Source of the DNA: an uncultured Coriobacteriaceae bacterium
Lineage (GTDB): Bacteria > Actinomycetota > Coriobacteriia > Coriobacteriales > Coriobacteriaceae
DNA length: 64,000 nucleotides
Reading direction: 5' to 3'
NCBI GenBank assembly: GCA_944322305.1
Contig: CALUOP010000001.1
Span: 349,190 to 413,189 of the forward strand
In this document: positions 47,023 through 55,224 of the stretch, piece after piece
Layout: every line of letters starts with the position of its first letter
Numbering within the stretch: the stretch's first letter is position 1
The notes under the pieces: model-generated
Database searches by the model: none
Told to the model about the DNA's origin: nothing
Seen by the model: the letters and a program-made list of their open reading frames with translations, nothing else
Translations under genes and position numbers: made by a program

Positions 47023-48882
47023 ATGGCGCGCAGCAGCAACGTCGAGCGCATTATCGAGCAGATCATGGCCAGCGACCGCCTCAAGGCGAGTGCGCACTTC
47101 TCCGCCTCCAGGTACGGCGACGAGCCCATCCTGCGCACTGCGTCGCAAATGAGCGGCTTTCTGCCCGGCGCCTACCGAAAGATGCGCGCGGTGGCGCAGC
47201 GCCCCGAGGCGCTCGGCGCGCCGGCGAGCTGGGTGTTCGTCGAGCAGGCGCGCCTCATGGAGAACTTCGAGGACAGCTTCCCCGAGCACGCCCCTTTCGA
47301 GCGCTACTACCCAACCTACCAGGCCATGACCGACCGTCAGCTGCGGACCTACTTCACCTGGCGCGCGCAGGTGCGCGCCGGCACCGTCCGAAAGACCTCG
47401 CTCTCCTATGCCTTCGTGTACCTCTACGAACTCGTCAACCTCGTGGGGTGCGCCACGGCAGCCGAGGCCTTTGACAAGCTCCAAAGCTTCTGGCGGGCTT
47501 GGCGCGTCTTCGACACCGGGCTCGACCGCAACGCTCGCATCTGGCTGCGCGACCTGGCCCTCTACCACGGGCTCGACCCCGCGCGGGTCAAAGCCTTGGG
47601 CAACGAGGCCTGCGACGCCGCGCTGCTCGAGCTCGCCAGGGCCGAGCGCGCCGCCACCGGCGCGGACCCGCTCGCGCCGGCAAGCCCGCGCACGGACGGC
47701 GAAGCCGCTCCGCCAAGCCCCCAGCCGGCAAAAAAGAAGGCTCGCAGACAGGCCGCCTACGACTTCGCCCATCCCCCCGTTGCCGAGCGGGAGCTGTTCT
47801 CGGCTATATGCGCGCTTTCCGCCTACCGGGTTGAGAACAGCCGGCTGTACAAGGAGCAGCCCCGCCTCATGAGGCGCGCCACCTGCGCCGTCTTCTGGCG
47901 GCTGGCCGCCTACTACCACAGCAACCGCAAGACCGGCCTCACCGAGAGCCTGTTCGGCACCTTCTCCACGCTGCCGTACCGCCCGTTCGAGAACGCCGTG
48001 TTCTACGAGGCTGCGCGCCACGACGACGCAACGTGGGAGCTCAGCGAGGTCGACCGCTTCTTCTGCGCGAGCGGCCGCTGGTGGCGCACCACCTTCCACG
48101 GCGCGCGCGACCGCAGCCCGCGGCTGGGGCGCCTCATGCGCACCATAGACCGCGAGCTGCGCCGCGCGCTCGACTTCCCCTACCCGCTCAAAGACGGCGC
48201 CGCGCCCAAGTACCTGGAGCGGATCGTCAGCAAGGAGATCGCCGGCTGCCTTGCATGGGAGAGGGCGCACGCCCCGCGCGTCATCCAGATCGACCGCTCC
48301 AAGCTTTCGGGCATCCGCAGCGCCGCGGCCTCCACCCGCGAGGCCCTGCTCGTTGACGAGGAGCGCGCGGACAAGCCGACGGACGCCTTCGGAGCCCCAG
48401 CGGCAAGCGGTGTCGCCGCGGAGGCACAGGCGGGTGCGGCGCCCTTCAACGCCGCCGCGGGCCCCTCCGGCGATGCCGGGCGGCAACCCGGACGCTCCGA
48501 AGCGGAGGCGCGGGGAGCCGAGCACGGCGCCGAAAGCGAAAGCCGCACCGGCACGCCGGCGGCAGCGCCCGCCGGCGCACCCGTCCCCGCACCCGCCTCG
48601 CCGTCTGCCGCCGCGCCCTTCTCTCCCGCCGCAAGCGCCGCGCCCGGAACCCCGCTCCTCACCCCCGCCGAGCGCGCCCTGCTCGAAGCGCTTGCCGCCG
48701 GAAGCGACCCGGCCCCGGCGCTCGCCCAGGCGGGCGCGCTCCCCAGCGTGTTCGTCGACCAGCTCAACGAGAAGCTCTTCGACGTGGTGGGCGACGCCGT
48801 GGTTGAGTTCGACGGCGAAAACCCTGTCCTCGTGGAGGACTATCATGAGGACGTGCAAGACCTTTTAAGAGAAACGGCATAG
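47023..48882 (+). CDS. sngA: TerB-domain protein, Shango SngA-like
   Basis: A 619-residue protein. Residues about 60-210 match the TerB_N domain (ERYYPTYQAMTDRQLRTYFTWR, SLSYAFVYLYELVNLVG). A second conserved block, about 250-430, covers ELFSAICALSAYRVENSR to RALDFPYPLKDG. A Pro/Ala-rich linker spans about 445-545. The C-terminal 70 residues match TerB_C (FVDQLNEKLFDVVGDAVVE, VLVEDYHEDVQDLL). With the BrxC/D-like ATPase one base downstream and the helicase further on, the content is that of Shango (TerB, ATPase, helicase), an anti-phage system. The ATG has GGGAGGGAGG upstream. The family calls are firm; the system name rests on gene content. Confidence 0.8.
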   Translation: MARSSNVERIIEQIMASDRLKASAHFSASRYGDEPILRTASQMSGFLPGAYRKMRAVAQRPEALGAPASWVFVEQARLMENFEDSFPEHAPFERYYPTYQAMTDRQLRTYFTWRAQVRAGTVRKTSLSYAFVYLYELVNLVGCATAAEAFDKLQSFWRAWRVFDTGLDRNARIWLRDLALYHGLDPARVKALGNEACDAALLELARAERAATGADPLAPASPRTDGEAAPPSPQPAKKKARRQAAYDFAHPPVAERELFSAICALSAYRVENSRLYKEQPRLMRRATCAVFWRLAAYYHSNRKTGLTESLFGTFSTLPYRPFENAVFYEAARHDDATWELSEVDRFFCASGRWWRTTFHGARDRSPRLGRLMRTIDRELRRALDFPYPLKDGAAPKYLERIVSKEIAGCLAWERAHAPRVIQIDRSKLSGIRSAAASTREALLVDEERADKPTDAFGAPAASGVAAEAQAGAAPFNAAAGPSGDAGRQPGRSEAEARGAEHGAESESRTGTPAAAPAGAPVPAPASPSAAAPFSPAASAAPGTPLLTPAERALLEALAAGSDPAPALAQAGALPSVFVDQLNEKLFDVVGDAVVEFDGENPVLVEDYHEDVQDLLRETA

Positions 48883-48883
48883 C

Positions 48884-50275
48884 ATGACCACCCCATCCCC
48901 CTCCCGCGCAGCCGCCCCCATAGCCCCGGGCCCGCGCGTGCCCAAGCGCATCGCCGCCACCCTCGTCAACTCCCTGAAGGGAGGCGTGGTGCCGCGCATC
49001 GGGCTGCCCTACATCACCGTGGGGCGCGAGACCGAGATCAAAGCACTCCTGCACGACCTCGACCTCATCGCAGACGGCGGGGCGTCCTTCCGCTTCTTGG
49101 TGGGCCGCTACGGCAGCGGCAAGAGCTTCCTGCTGCAAACCATCCGCAACCATGCCATGGGTGAGAACTTCGTGGTGGCCGACGCCGACCTCTCGCCTGA
49201 GCGGCGCCTGCAGGGGCGGCGGGGCGAAGGGCTGGCCACCTACCGCGAGCTGATCCGCAACCTCTCCACCAAGACGCGCCCCGACGGCGGCGCTCTCACA
49301 CTTGTGCTCGACCGCTGGATCTCGGGCGTGCAGGCCCAGGTAGCCGCCGAAGAGGGGATCCCCGCAGACAGCCCCGCCTTCGCGCCTTCGGTGGAGAAGC
49401 GCATCTACGCCGTAACCCAAGCGCTCGAGGAGCTGGTGCACGGCTTTGACTTCGCGCGGCTGCTCACGCTGTACTACCGCAGCTACGTGGAGGGCAACGA
49501 CGAGATGAAGGGGCTCGTCGTCAAGTGGTTCCGCGGCGAGTACCGCAACAAGACCGAAGCGCGCCAAGAGCTCGGCGTGAACATCTGCATCACCGACGAC
49601 GACTGGTACGAGTACGTGAAGCTCTTCGCCGTCTTCTTCAAGCAAGCAGGCTACCGGGGCCTCGTCGTGCTCGTAGACGAGCTGGTGAACCTGTACAAGA
49701 TCCCCAACAGCATCACGCGCCAGTACAACTACGAGAAGATCCTCACCATGTACAACGACACCCTGCAGGGCAAGGCGCGCCACCTCGGGATCATCATGGG
49801 CGGCACCCCGCAGTCCATCGAGGACCGGCGCCGCGGCGTCTACTCCTACGAGGCGCTGCGCAGCCGCCTCACGCAGGGAAGGTTCGGGCGCGAGGGTCTG
49901 ACCGACATGCTCGCGCCCGTGATCAAGCTCGCGCCGCTCACCTACGAGGAGCTGCTCGTGCTTACCGAGAAGCTCGCGCAGATCCATGCGGGCTTCTTCG
50001 GCTACACCCCCACCCTCACCGAGAACGACCTGGCGAGCTTCCTGCAGATAGAGTTCGGCCGCGTCGGCGCCGACACGCACCTGACGCCGCGCGAGGTCAT
50101 CCGCGACTTCATCGAGCTGCTCGACATCCTCTATCAGAACCCGCAGATCGCGCTCGAGGACGTGCTGCGCTCAGACGAGTTCTCCGGCGCCGTGCCCGGC
50201 CCGCAGGGCGCGGTGGCGGGCGACCCCTTGGGCAGCGGCCCGGGGGCGGCCGACTTCGCCGAGTTCACCATATAG
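48884..50275 (+). CDS. sngB: BREX BrxC/D-like ATPase, Shango SngB-like
   Basis: A 463-residue P-loop ATPase of the DUF2791/BrxC-BrxD-like group. Walker A is VGRYGSGKSFLLQ (about residue 73) and Walker B is LVVLVDELVNL (about 259). A sensor-like IIMGGTPQSIEDRRRG follows, then a winged-helix region with TPREVIRDFIELLD. It starts one base after sngA, so the two are translationally coupled. It probably moves or remodels DNA or a partner helicase; that is inference. It is convergent with the SIR2 pair, with only 25 bases between stops. Confidence 0.85.
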   Translation: MTTPSPSRAAAPIAPGPRVPKRIAATLVNSLKGGVVPRIGLPYITVGRETEIKALLHDLDLIADGGASFRFLVGRYGSGKSFLLQTIRNHAMGENFVVADADLSPERRLQGRRGEGLATYRELIRNLSTKTRPDGGALTLVLDRWISGVQAQVAAEEGIPADSPAFAPSVEKRIYAVTQALEELVHGFDFARLLTLYYRSYVEGNDEMKGLVVKWFRGEYRNKTEARQELGVNICITDDDWYEYVKLFAVFFKQAGYRGLVVLVDELVNLYKIPNSITRQYNYEKILTMYNDTLQGKARHLGIIMGGTPQSIEDRRRGVYSYEALRSRLTQGRFGREGLTDMLAPVIKLAPLTYEELLVLTEKLAQIHAGFFGYTPTLTENDLASFLQIEFGRVGADTHLTPREVIRDFIELLDILYQNPQIALEDVLRSDEFSGAVPGPQGAVAGDPLGSGPGAADFAEFTI

Positions 50276-50300
50276 GCCGACAGCGGCGCGCAAAGCGTCC

Positions 50301-50906
50301 TCAAGCGACGTCGCACGCGCCCGGAAGAGCCTCGCCGCCCGCGCTCAGCTCCCTCCGAGCGTCGGCGAGCACGCGCGCGATATCGGCCACGATGACCATG
50401 CCGCGGTCGGCGATCTGCGCGCACTGCAGGAAGGCGAGGTCGCCCTGGAAGAGCCAGACGCGCTCCTCGGGAAATGCCCGGCGGACCTGTCCGTCCACGT
50501 TGGTCGTGAGCACGAAGTGCTCCTTGTTGGCGAGCAGCGCCGCAAGCTGGCGGTAGGCCCTGCCCACCGGGGCCGACCCCATCTGATCGATGTAGGCTGC
50601 CGTGAAACCCCAACGCTCCTCGTTTGTGGCGTAAAGGTGGTAGAAGCCGTCCATCAGGGTGTCGAAGCCGTAGGCGCGCGAGAAGCGCTCGAGCCGGCCG
50701 CCCTCCGCAAACGCGGGAACGGGGTGGTAGTGGTCATAGCCGCAGGCGCTCGACATCCCCGAGCCAATGCCCGCGACCACGCAATCGGCGTCCGCGATGA
50801 GCTCGGCGGCGCGATCCACCGCCGCCTCGTAGGCAGCCTCGCTTGCATAGCCGCTGGGTGCCTCGCCTCCGAGATGCTGGGCGTAGAGCCGCATGAGCCG
50901 ACTCAC
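50301..50906 (-). CDS. short SIR2-family protein
   Basis: A 201-residue SIR2 homologue resembling the SirTM (macrodomain-linked) class. The NAD loop reads AGIGSGMSSACGYDHY, then AYGFDTLMDGFYHL, and the core has FVLTTNVDGQVRRAF and LFQGDLAFLQC. The usual zinc-binding module after the last block is missing: the chain ends in an unrelated basic/acidic helix. I chose the GTG at 50906, with GGAGGGGAG upstream. It overlaps the TGA of the upstream SIR2 gene (GTGA) if that gene is read in its coupled frame. The activity (ADP-ribosyl or acyl removal, or NAD cleavage) cannot be predicted. Start and coupling are strong, function is weak. Confidence 0.75.
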   Translation of the reverse strand: MSRLMRLYAQHLGGEAPSGYASEAAYEAAVDRAAELIADADCVVAGIGSGMSSACGYDHYHPVPAFAEGGRLERFSRAYGFDTLMDGFYHLYATNEERWGFTAAYIDQMGSAPVGRAYRQLAALLANKEHFVLTTNVDGQVRRAFPEERVWLFQGDLAFLQCAQIADRGMVIVADIARVLADARRELSAGGEALPGACDVA

Positions 50907-51808
50907 GGGCGCTCCCCTCCAGTGGCATCCGCCCAAGCGAGGAGAACCTCAGAGAGATCCCCCCCCCCGCACGCCGGCGGCGCGACCCGCCGGAAGCGTC
51001 GGCAGAACAGGTTCCTCGCGGTTGACGACGACGTACGCCGCCTGAGGCGCGCGCTCCGCCCACGCCATGAGTGGGCGCTTGATGTCGCGGTTGCCCTGCC
51101 CCACGCCCAGCTCGAGCACCACCGTGCGCGTGGAGGCGTGCGCCGCGAGAAACGCTTGGAGGTGCTCCGCCTGGCTCCGGATCGGCTCGAGGCGCTGAAT
51201 GTCGTGCGGGGCACCCACGGCAACGTCAAGCAGTGCACCGCAGCGCGGACAGCACGGCGCGCCCTCGGCGTCTGGGGCGCCCACCGATTCGGCAGGCCAG
51301 GTCTCGGTCGTGCAGCCCGCCGAGCAGCGCAGGCGCGCATAGCTGCCCTCGGTCTCCAACAGCGCCTCGGACGAGAAGCCCGCGCGCTCGAAGCGGCCGT
51401 TGCAGTTGCAGGTCACCACGAAGCGCGGCCGTCCCGCCGTAAGCTTATCGAGCGCACGCATAACAGGAGACGACGCGTAGCCGCGGTGGCCGTAGCGGTA
51501 GAGCCTGTCGAGAAACTCCCGGCGCGCCGCGTCGCTCGGCCAACGCGCCATGAGTCCCTGCAGGATGCTCGCGAGCCCGTAGCGCTCACGCAGGTCCCCG
51601 AAGACGCGCAAAAACGCATCGTCACATGAGAACTGGTTGTAGCCGTCCGCGATGTCGAAGCCGTTGCTCGCCGCGACAATCACGGCCTCGGCGTCCCGCA
51701 GCAGGCGCCTCGCCCGCTCGCGCTCCGCTTGTTTGGACGCGACCGTCTCGCCCCCCCCCCGGGTGCCGCCGCGCCGCGCCCAGTCGCACCCGTTTCGTAC
51801 TCCCCCAT
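50903..51808 (-). CDS. SIR2-family protein, probably phase-variable (OFF here)
   Basis: A SIR2/SirTM-like protein of 301 residues if both G tracts were in frame. The best start is the ATG at 51808 (MGEYETGATGRGAAAP), six bases after GAGAGGA. The body has IVAASNGFDIADGYNQF, FVVTCNCNGRFERAG, a four-Cys zinc module (CSAGC and CPRCG) and VVLELGVGQGN. From that ATG the G10 tract at 51751-51760 shifts the frame and ends translation after about 40 codons; 11 (or 8) Gs would restore it. Near the 3' end the G10 tract at 50959-50968 gives an early stop. With 9 or 12 Gs the chain would continue as DLSEVLLAWADATGGERP and stop in a GTGA overlap with the next gene. The coding body is clear; the ON/OFF reading is inference. 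Confidence 0.7.
50959..50968. repeat. poly-C/G tract (10) near the SIR2 3' end
   Basis: Ten consecutive C on the plus strand (G on the coding strand). Two such runs, each inside one gene, are unusual, and G tracts of this length slip readily. Confidence 0.9.
51751..51760. repeat. poly-C/G tract (10) near the SIR2 5' end
   Basis: Ten consecutive C on the plus strand, 16 codons inside the predicted SIR2 coding start. Its length decides whether the ATG at 51808 reads into the SIR2 domain. Confidence 0.9.
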
Positions 51809-51823
51809 GTTGCGTCCTCTCAT

Positions 51824-51887
51824 TGGCTGTTATATTTAATGCGACTGCATACGGATAAAAGGGTGGTTTGGCAATGGCTGTTATAAT
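51824..51887. promoter_or_regulatory. divergent promoter/operator between SIR2 and rrf2
   Basis: An 11-base exact direct repeat, tggctgttata, lies at 51824-51834 and 51875-51885. The second copy overlaps a perfect TATAAT (51882-51887) that would serve rrf2; the first lies just upstream of the SIR2 ribosome site. This suggests one regulator, probably the Rrf2 protein, binding both promoters. Confidence 0.55.
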
Positions 51888-51920
51888 CAAGACAACAGCA
51901 TCTTCACGAACGGAGGGGCC

Positions 51921-52349
51921 ATGGCGTACTCAACCAAGCTCAGCGACGCGTTGCACCTGCTGGTCTTCGTGGCCACCGGACAAGGCGGCGACCTCTCGAG
52001 CGAGGCCATCGCGCGCAGCCTCGCCGCGAACCCCTCCTCGGTGCGCCAGCTCATGGGGCGCCTGCGCCGTGCGGGCCTCATCACGTCAGTGCCCGGCCAC
52101 GCCCGCCCCGAGCTCGCCCGGGTGGCCGAGGGCATCTCCATGCTCGACGTCTACCGCGCCGTAGAGGGCGAGAAGCCGCTCCTGCACCTGGACACGCACA
52201 CCAACCCGGCCTGCGGCGTGGGTGTTAATGCCCAGCTCGTGATCGGCGAGCGCTTCGGCGAGGTCCAGCACGCCGCAGAGGACGCCATGGAGGCGATCTC
52301 CCTCGCCCAGATCATCGAGCAATACGAGAAGCGGATCCGCGGCCTCTAG
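51921..52349 (+). CDS. Rrf2-family transcriptional regulator
   Basis: A 142-residue Rrf2-type winged-helix regulator: KLSDALHLLVFVATGQ, SSEAIARSLAANPSSVRQLMGRLRRAGLI and a basic wing. The C-terminal part has only one cysteine (NPACGVGV), so the IscR/NsrR iron-sulfur site is absent and it probably senses something else. It is divergent from the SIR2 pair, with a shared repeat-containing promoter. The ATG has GGAGGGGCC upstream. Confidence 0.87.
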   Translation: MAYSTKLSDALHLLVFVATGQGGDLSSEAIARSLAANPSSVRQLMGRLRRAGLITSVPGHARPELARVAEGISMLDVYRAVEGEKPLLHLDTHTNPACGVGVNAQLVIGERFGEVQHAAEDAMEAISLAQIIEQYEKRIRGL

Positions 52350-52528
52350 CGAACCGTGCGGGCAAGGTCATCGAACACGAGGGTGAAGTCGCGCGCCGTG
52401 TTCTAGGCGCTTCTCGCCGGTGCGTCGCTCAAGAGCGCGCAAGCTTATGCGGTGCCACATCAGGTCAACGCGATGACAGGTTTGGTCGCTTGTCAAACCG
52501 CGGCACCACCTTGCGCCCCGACGTCGTC

Positions 52529-52556
52529 TTGCGCTACCTCCCCTCCATGCTATAAT
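52529..52556 (+). promoter_or_regulatory. promoter of the helicase gene
   Basis: TTGCGC (52529-52534) and TATAAT (52551-52556) are 16 bases apart. The -10 overlaps the first possible ATG of the helicase frame (52555), so transcription must start after it. This places the true start at the GTG at 52591, which has GAGGGGAGGG before it. Confidence 0.7.
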
Positions 52557-52590
52557 GAAACACATGTTCGATAAGCGAGGGGAGGGAGCC

Positions 52591-55113
52591 GTGGGCGTCT
52601 TCGACCGGTACGCGCCGTTTGTGCAAGACTTCATCTACGGCCACGAGTGGGAGTCGCTGCGCGGCATCCAGGTTGCCGCAGCTGACGCCATCTTCAACAC
52701 CGACGAAAACGTGCTGCTCACCGCGCAGACCGCGTCGGGAAAGACCGAGGCGGCCTTCTTCCCCATCCTCACCGAGTTCTGGGAGGACCCGCCCGCCTCG
52801 GTTGGCGCCATCTACATCGGTCCCACCAAGGCCCTCATCAACGATCAGTTCTATCGGCTGGAAGACCTCTGCGCCGAGGCGGAGATCCCCGTGTGGCACT
52901 GGCACGGCGACGTTGCGGCATCGCACAAGGCCAAGCTGCTGAAAAAGCCCTCGGGCATCCTGCAGATCACGCCCGAGTCGCTCGAGGCCCTGCTCATGCA
53001 CCGCCACGCCGCCATCGGCCGCCTGTTCTGCGACCTTCGCTACGTGGTCATAGACGAGGTGCACTCCCTCCTGCGCGGCGACCGCGGAAGCCAAGCCCTC
53101 TGCCTCATCGAGCGCCTGAGCCGCATGGCGCAGGTGAATCCGCGCCGCATCGGCCTCTCCGCCACTATCGGCGACCCCAAGGCCACCGGCGCCTACCTCT
53201 CGGCCGGTACGGGCCGCAGCTGCGTCATCCCCCAGGTAATCGAGCCGCCCCGCACCTGGCGCCTCTCGATGGAGCACTTCTACATAACCGGCCCCCAAGC
53301 CGACGAGCAAGCAGGCGCCACCCCCGCCGGCTCAACCGTCCAAGCCGAACTCGTCCGCGTAGAGAATGTCCCGTCGGAGCAGGAAAACGTCCTCGGACAC
53401 ACCGATATTGGCAGCCAACGCGACGAGAGGGGCGGGGCATATCATCCCGTGCTCAAACAGCTTCGCCGCGACGGAGATGCCGGAAACGGCATCTCCTGCG
53501 GCTGCAGAACTGCGCGCGGGACGATATGTCCCGCCCCTCCGCAGCCTGACGACCTTCTCGCACGGCTGGCAGCACCCTCGTGCGGAGGCAACAAGCCCAA
53601 CGAGCAGCAGGTTGAGCAGCCGCAGGACGAACAGACCACGGATGTGGCGCCGGCCAACGCCGACCCGGGGATGGGGTACATCTTCGAGCACACGCGCGGA
53701 GCCAAGTGCCTGGTGTTCTGCAACTCGCGCGAGGAGGCGGAGGCGGTCTGCACCACGCTGCGCAGCTACTGCGAGGCCAACCACGAGCCCGACCGCTTCC
53801 TCATACACCACGGCAACCTCTCGGCCAGCTACCGCGAGAGCGCCGAGGAGATCATGCGCGACGAAGGCGCCGACATGACCACCGTGGCCACCGCCACGCT
53901 CGAGCTCGGCATCGACGTGGGCCGGCTCGAGCGCGCGTTCCAGGTGGACGCGCCCTTCACCGTGTCGGGGTTCCTGCAGCGCATGGGGCGCACCGGCCGT
54001 CGCGGCACCCCGCCCGAGATGCGCTTCGTGATGCGCGAGGAGCAGCCCGAGCCGCGCTCGCTCCTGCCGGAGACCCTTCCCTGGAAGCTGCTGCAGGGCA
54101 TCGCCCTCGTGGAGCTGTACCGCCAGGAGAAGTGGGTTGAGCCGCCGCAGCTCGACCGCCTGCCCTACAGCCTGCTGTACCATCAAACGCTCGCCACGCT
54201 CGCCTCGGAGGGGGAGCTCACGCCCGCCCAGCTCGCCGCACGCGTGCTCACGCTCACACCGTTTCACCGCGTAACCACCGAAGACTTCCGCGTGCTTCTC
54301 CGCCACCTGCTGGAAACCGACCACGTCGAGCAAACCGAGACGGGCGGCCTGATCGTCGGCCTCGCCGGGGAGCGCGTCACCAATTCGTTCAAGTTCTACG
54401 CGGTGTTCCAGGAAAACGTCGAGTACACCGTGCGCAGCGACTCGCAGGAGGTCGGCACGCTGGTGCAGCCGCCGCCCCCGGGCGAGAAGATCGCCATCGC
54501 GGGCCGCGTGTGGATCGTGGAGGAGGTCGACCACAAGCGCCACGTGCTGTACGCCACACCGGTGAAAGGCAAGGTGCCCGCCTACTTCGGCGAGTGCCCT
54601 GGCGACATCAACACGCACATCTTGGAACGCATGCGCCAGGTCTTGGACGAGCAGTGCGGCTACCCCTACCTCATGCCCCACGCCCGCGCGCGGCTGGCCC
54701 AAGCGCGCTTCGCCGCCGCGCAAGCCGGCCTCACGCAAACGCCCCTCATCAACCTGGGCGGCAACATGTGGTGCCTCATCCCCTGGCTCGGCAGCTACGC
54801 GTTTCTCGCCTTGGAGCGGCTGCTCAAGATCAAGTGCGCCCCGGCGCTCGGCCTCAAAGGGCTCGACTCGTCCCGCCCCTACTTCATGACCTTCATCATG
54901 GCGCCCGAAGTGGATGAGCAGCGCTTCTACGAGGTCGTGCAGGAGCAGGCAGCGGCCGACTTCGCTCCCACCGACTTAGTCTACCCCGGCGAGGTGCCCA
55001 CCTTCGACAAGTACGACGAGCTGCTGCCCCAAGAGCTTGTGCGCAAGGGCTTCGCCGAAGGCGTGCTCGACATCGCCGGCATGCGCGAGCGCGTGCTCGG
55101 CTGGCGCGCGTAA
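52591..55113 (+). CDS. sngC: DEAD/DEAH-box helicase, Shango SngC-like
   Basis: An 840-residue superfamily 2 helicase. Motif I is AQTASGKTE (about residue 47), motif II DEVH in VVIDEVHSLL (about 155), motif III GLSATIGD, motif V TATLELGIDVGRL and motif VI QRMGRTGRRG. An Lhr-like C-terminal region follows, with EYTVRSDSQEVGTL and WIVEEVDHKRHVLYATPV. It is the third Shango-type component, here on its own promoter and separated from sngAB by the SIR2/rrf2 unit. Residues about 245-360 are a poorly conserved insert that contains a palindromic DNA element. I chose the GTG at 52591 because the ATGs at 52555 and 52564 lie in or at the promoter. Confidence 0.85.
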   Translation: MGVFDRYAPFVQDFIYGHEWESLRGIQVAAADAIFNTDENVLLTAQTASGKTEAAFFPILTEFWEDPPASVGAIYIGPTKALINDQFYRLEDLCAEAEIPVWHWHGDVAASHKAKLLKKPSGILQITPESLEALLMHRHAAIGRLFCDLRYVVIDEVHSLLRGDRGSQALCLIERLSRMAQVNPRRIGLSATIGDPKATGAYLSAGTGRSCVIPQVIEPPRTWRLSMEHFYITGPQADEQAGATPAGSTVQAELVRVENVPSEQENVLGHTDIGSQRDERGGAYHPVLKQLRRDGDAGNGISCGCRTARGTICPAPPQPDDLLARLAAPSCGGNKPNEQQVEQPQDEQTTDVAPANADPGMGYIFEHTRGAKCLVFCNSREEAEAVCTTLRSYCEANHEPDRFLIHHGNLSASYRESAEEIMRDEGADMTTVATATLELGIDVGRLERAFQVDAPFTVSGFLQRMGRTGRRGTPPEMRFVMREEQPEPRSLLPETLPWKLLQGIALVELYRQEKWVEPPQLDRLPYSLLYHQTLATLASEGELTPAQLAARVLTLTPFHRVTTEDFRVLLRHLLETDHVEQTETGGLIVGLAGERVTNSFKFYAVFQENVEYTVRSDSQEVGTLVQPPPPGEKIAIAGRVWIVEEVDHKRHVLYATPVKGKVPAYFGECPGDINTHILERMRQVLDEQCGYPYLMPHARARLAQARFAAAQAGLTQTPLINLGGNMWCLIPWLGSYAFLALERLLKIKCAPALGLKGLDSSRPYFMTFIMAPEVDEQRFYEVVQEQAAADFAPTDLVYPGEVPTFDKYDELLPQELVRKGFAEGVLDIAGMRERVLGWRA
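53427..53539. repeat. nested palindromic element inside the helicase gene
   Basis: Outer arms of 23 bases (53427-53449 and 53517-53539; gaggggcgggrcatatcrtc core, two mismatches) enclose an inner perfect 10-base hairpin (ggagatgccg at 53473, cggcatctcc at 53487). The element is 113 bases, and the helicase frame reads through it without a stop. Its translation is low-complexity and unlike helicase. Confidence 0.8.
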
Positions 55114-55224
55114 GCCATCCGCGGCTTTGCCGCGCAGGGCAAAACGGGGTAGGCTAGGGAGACACCTCCTAGATGACGGAAAACACCTGCGGCCGCGCCG
55201 CGCTCAACCGATAAGAAGGTCACT

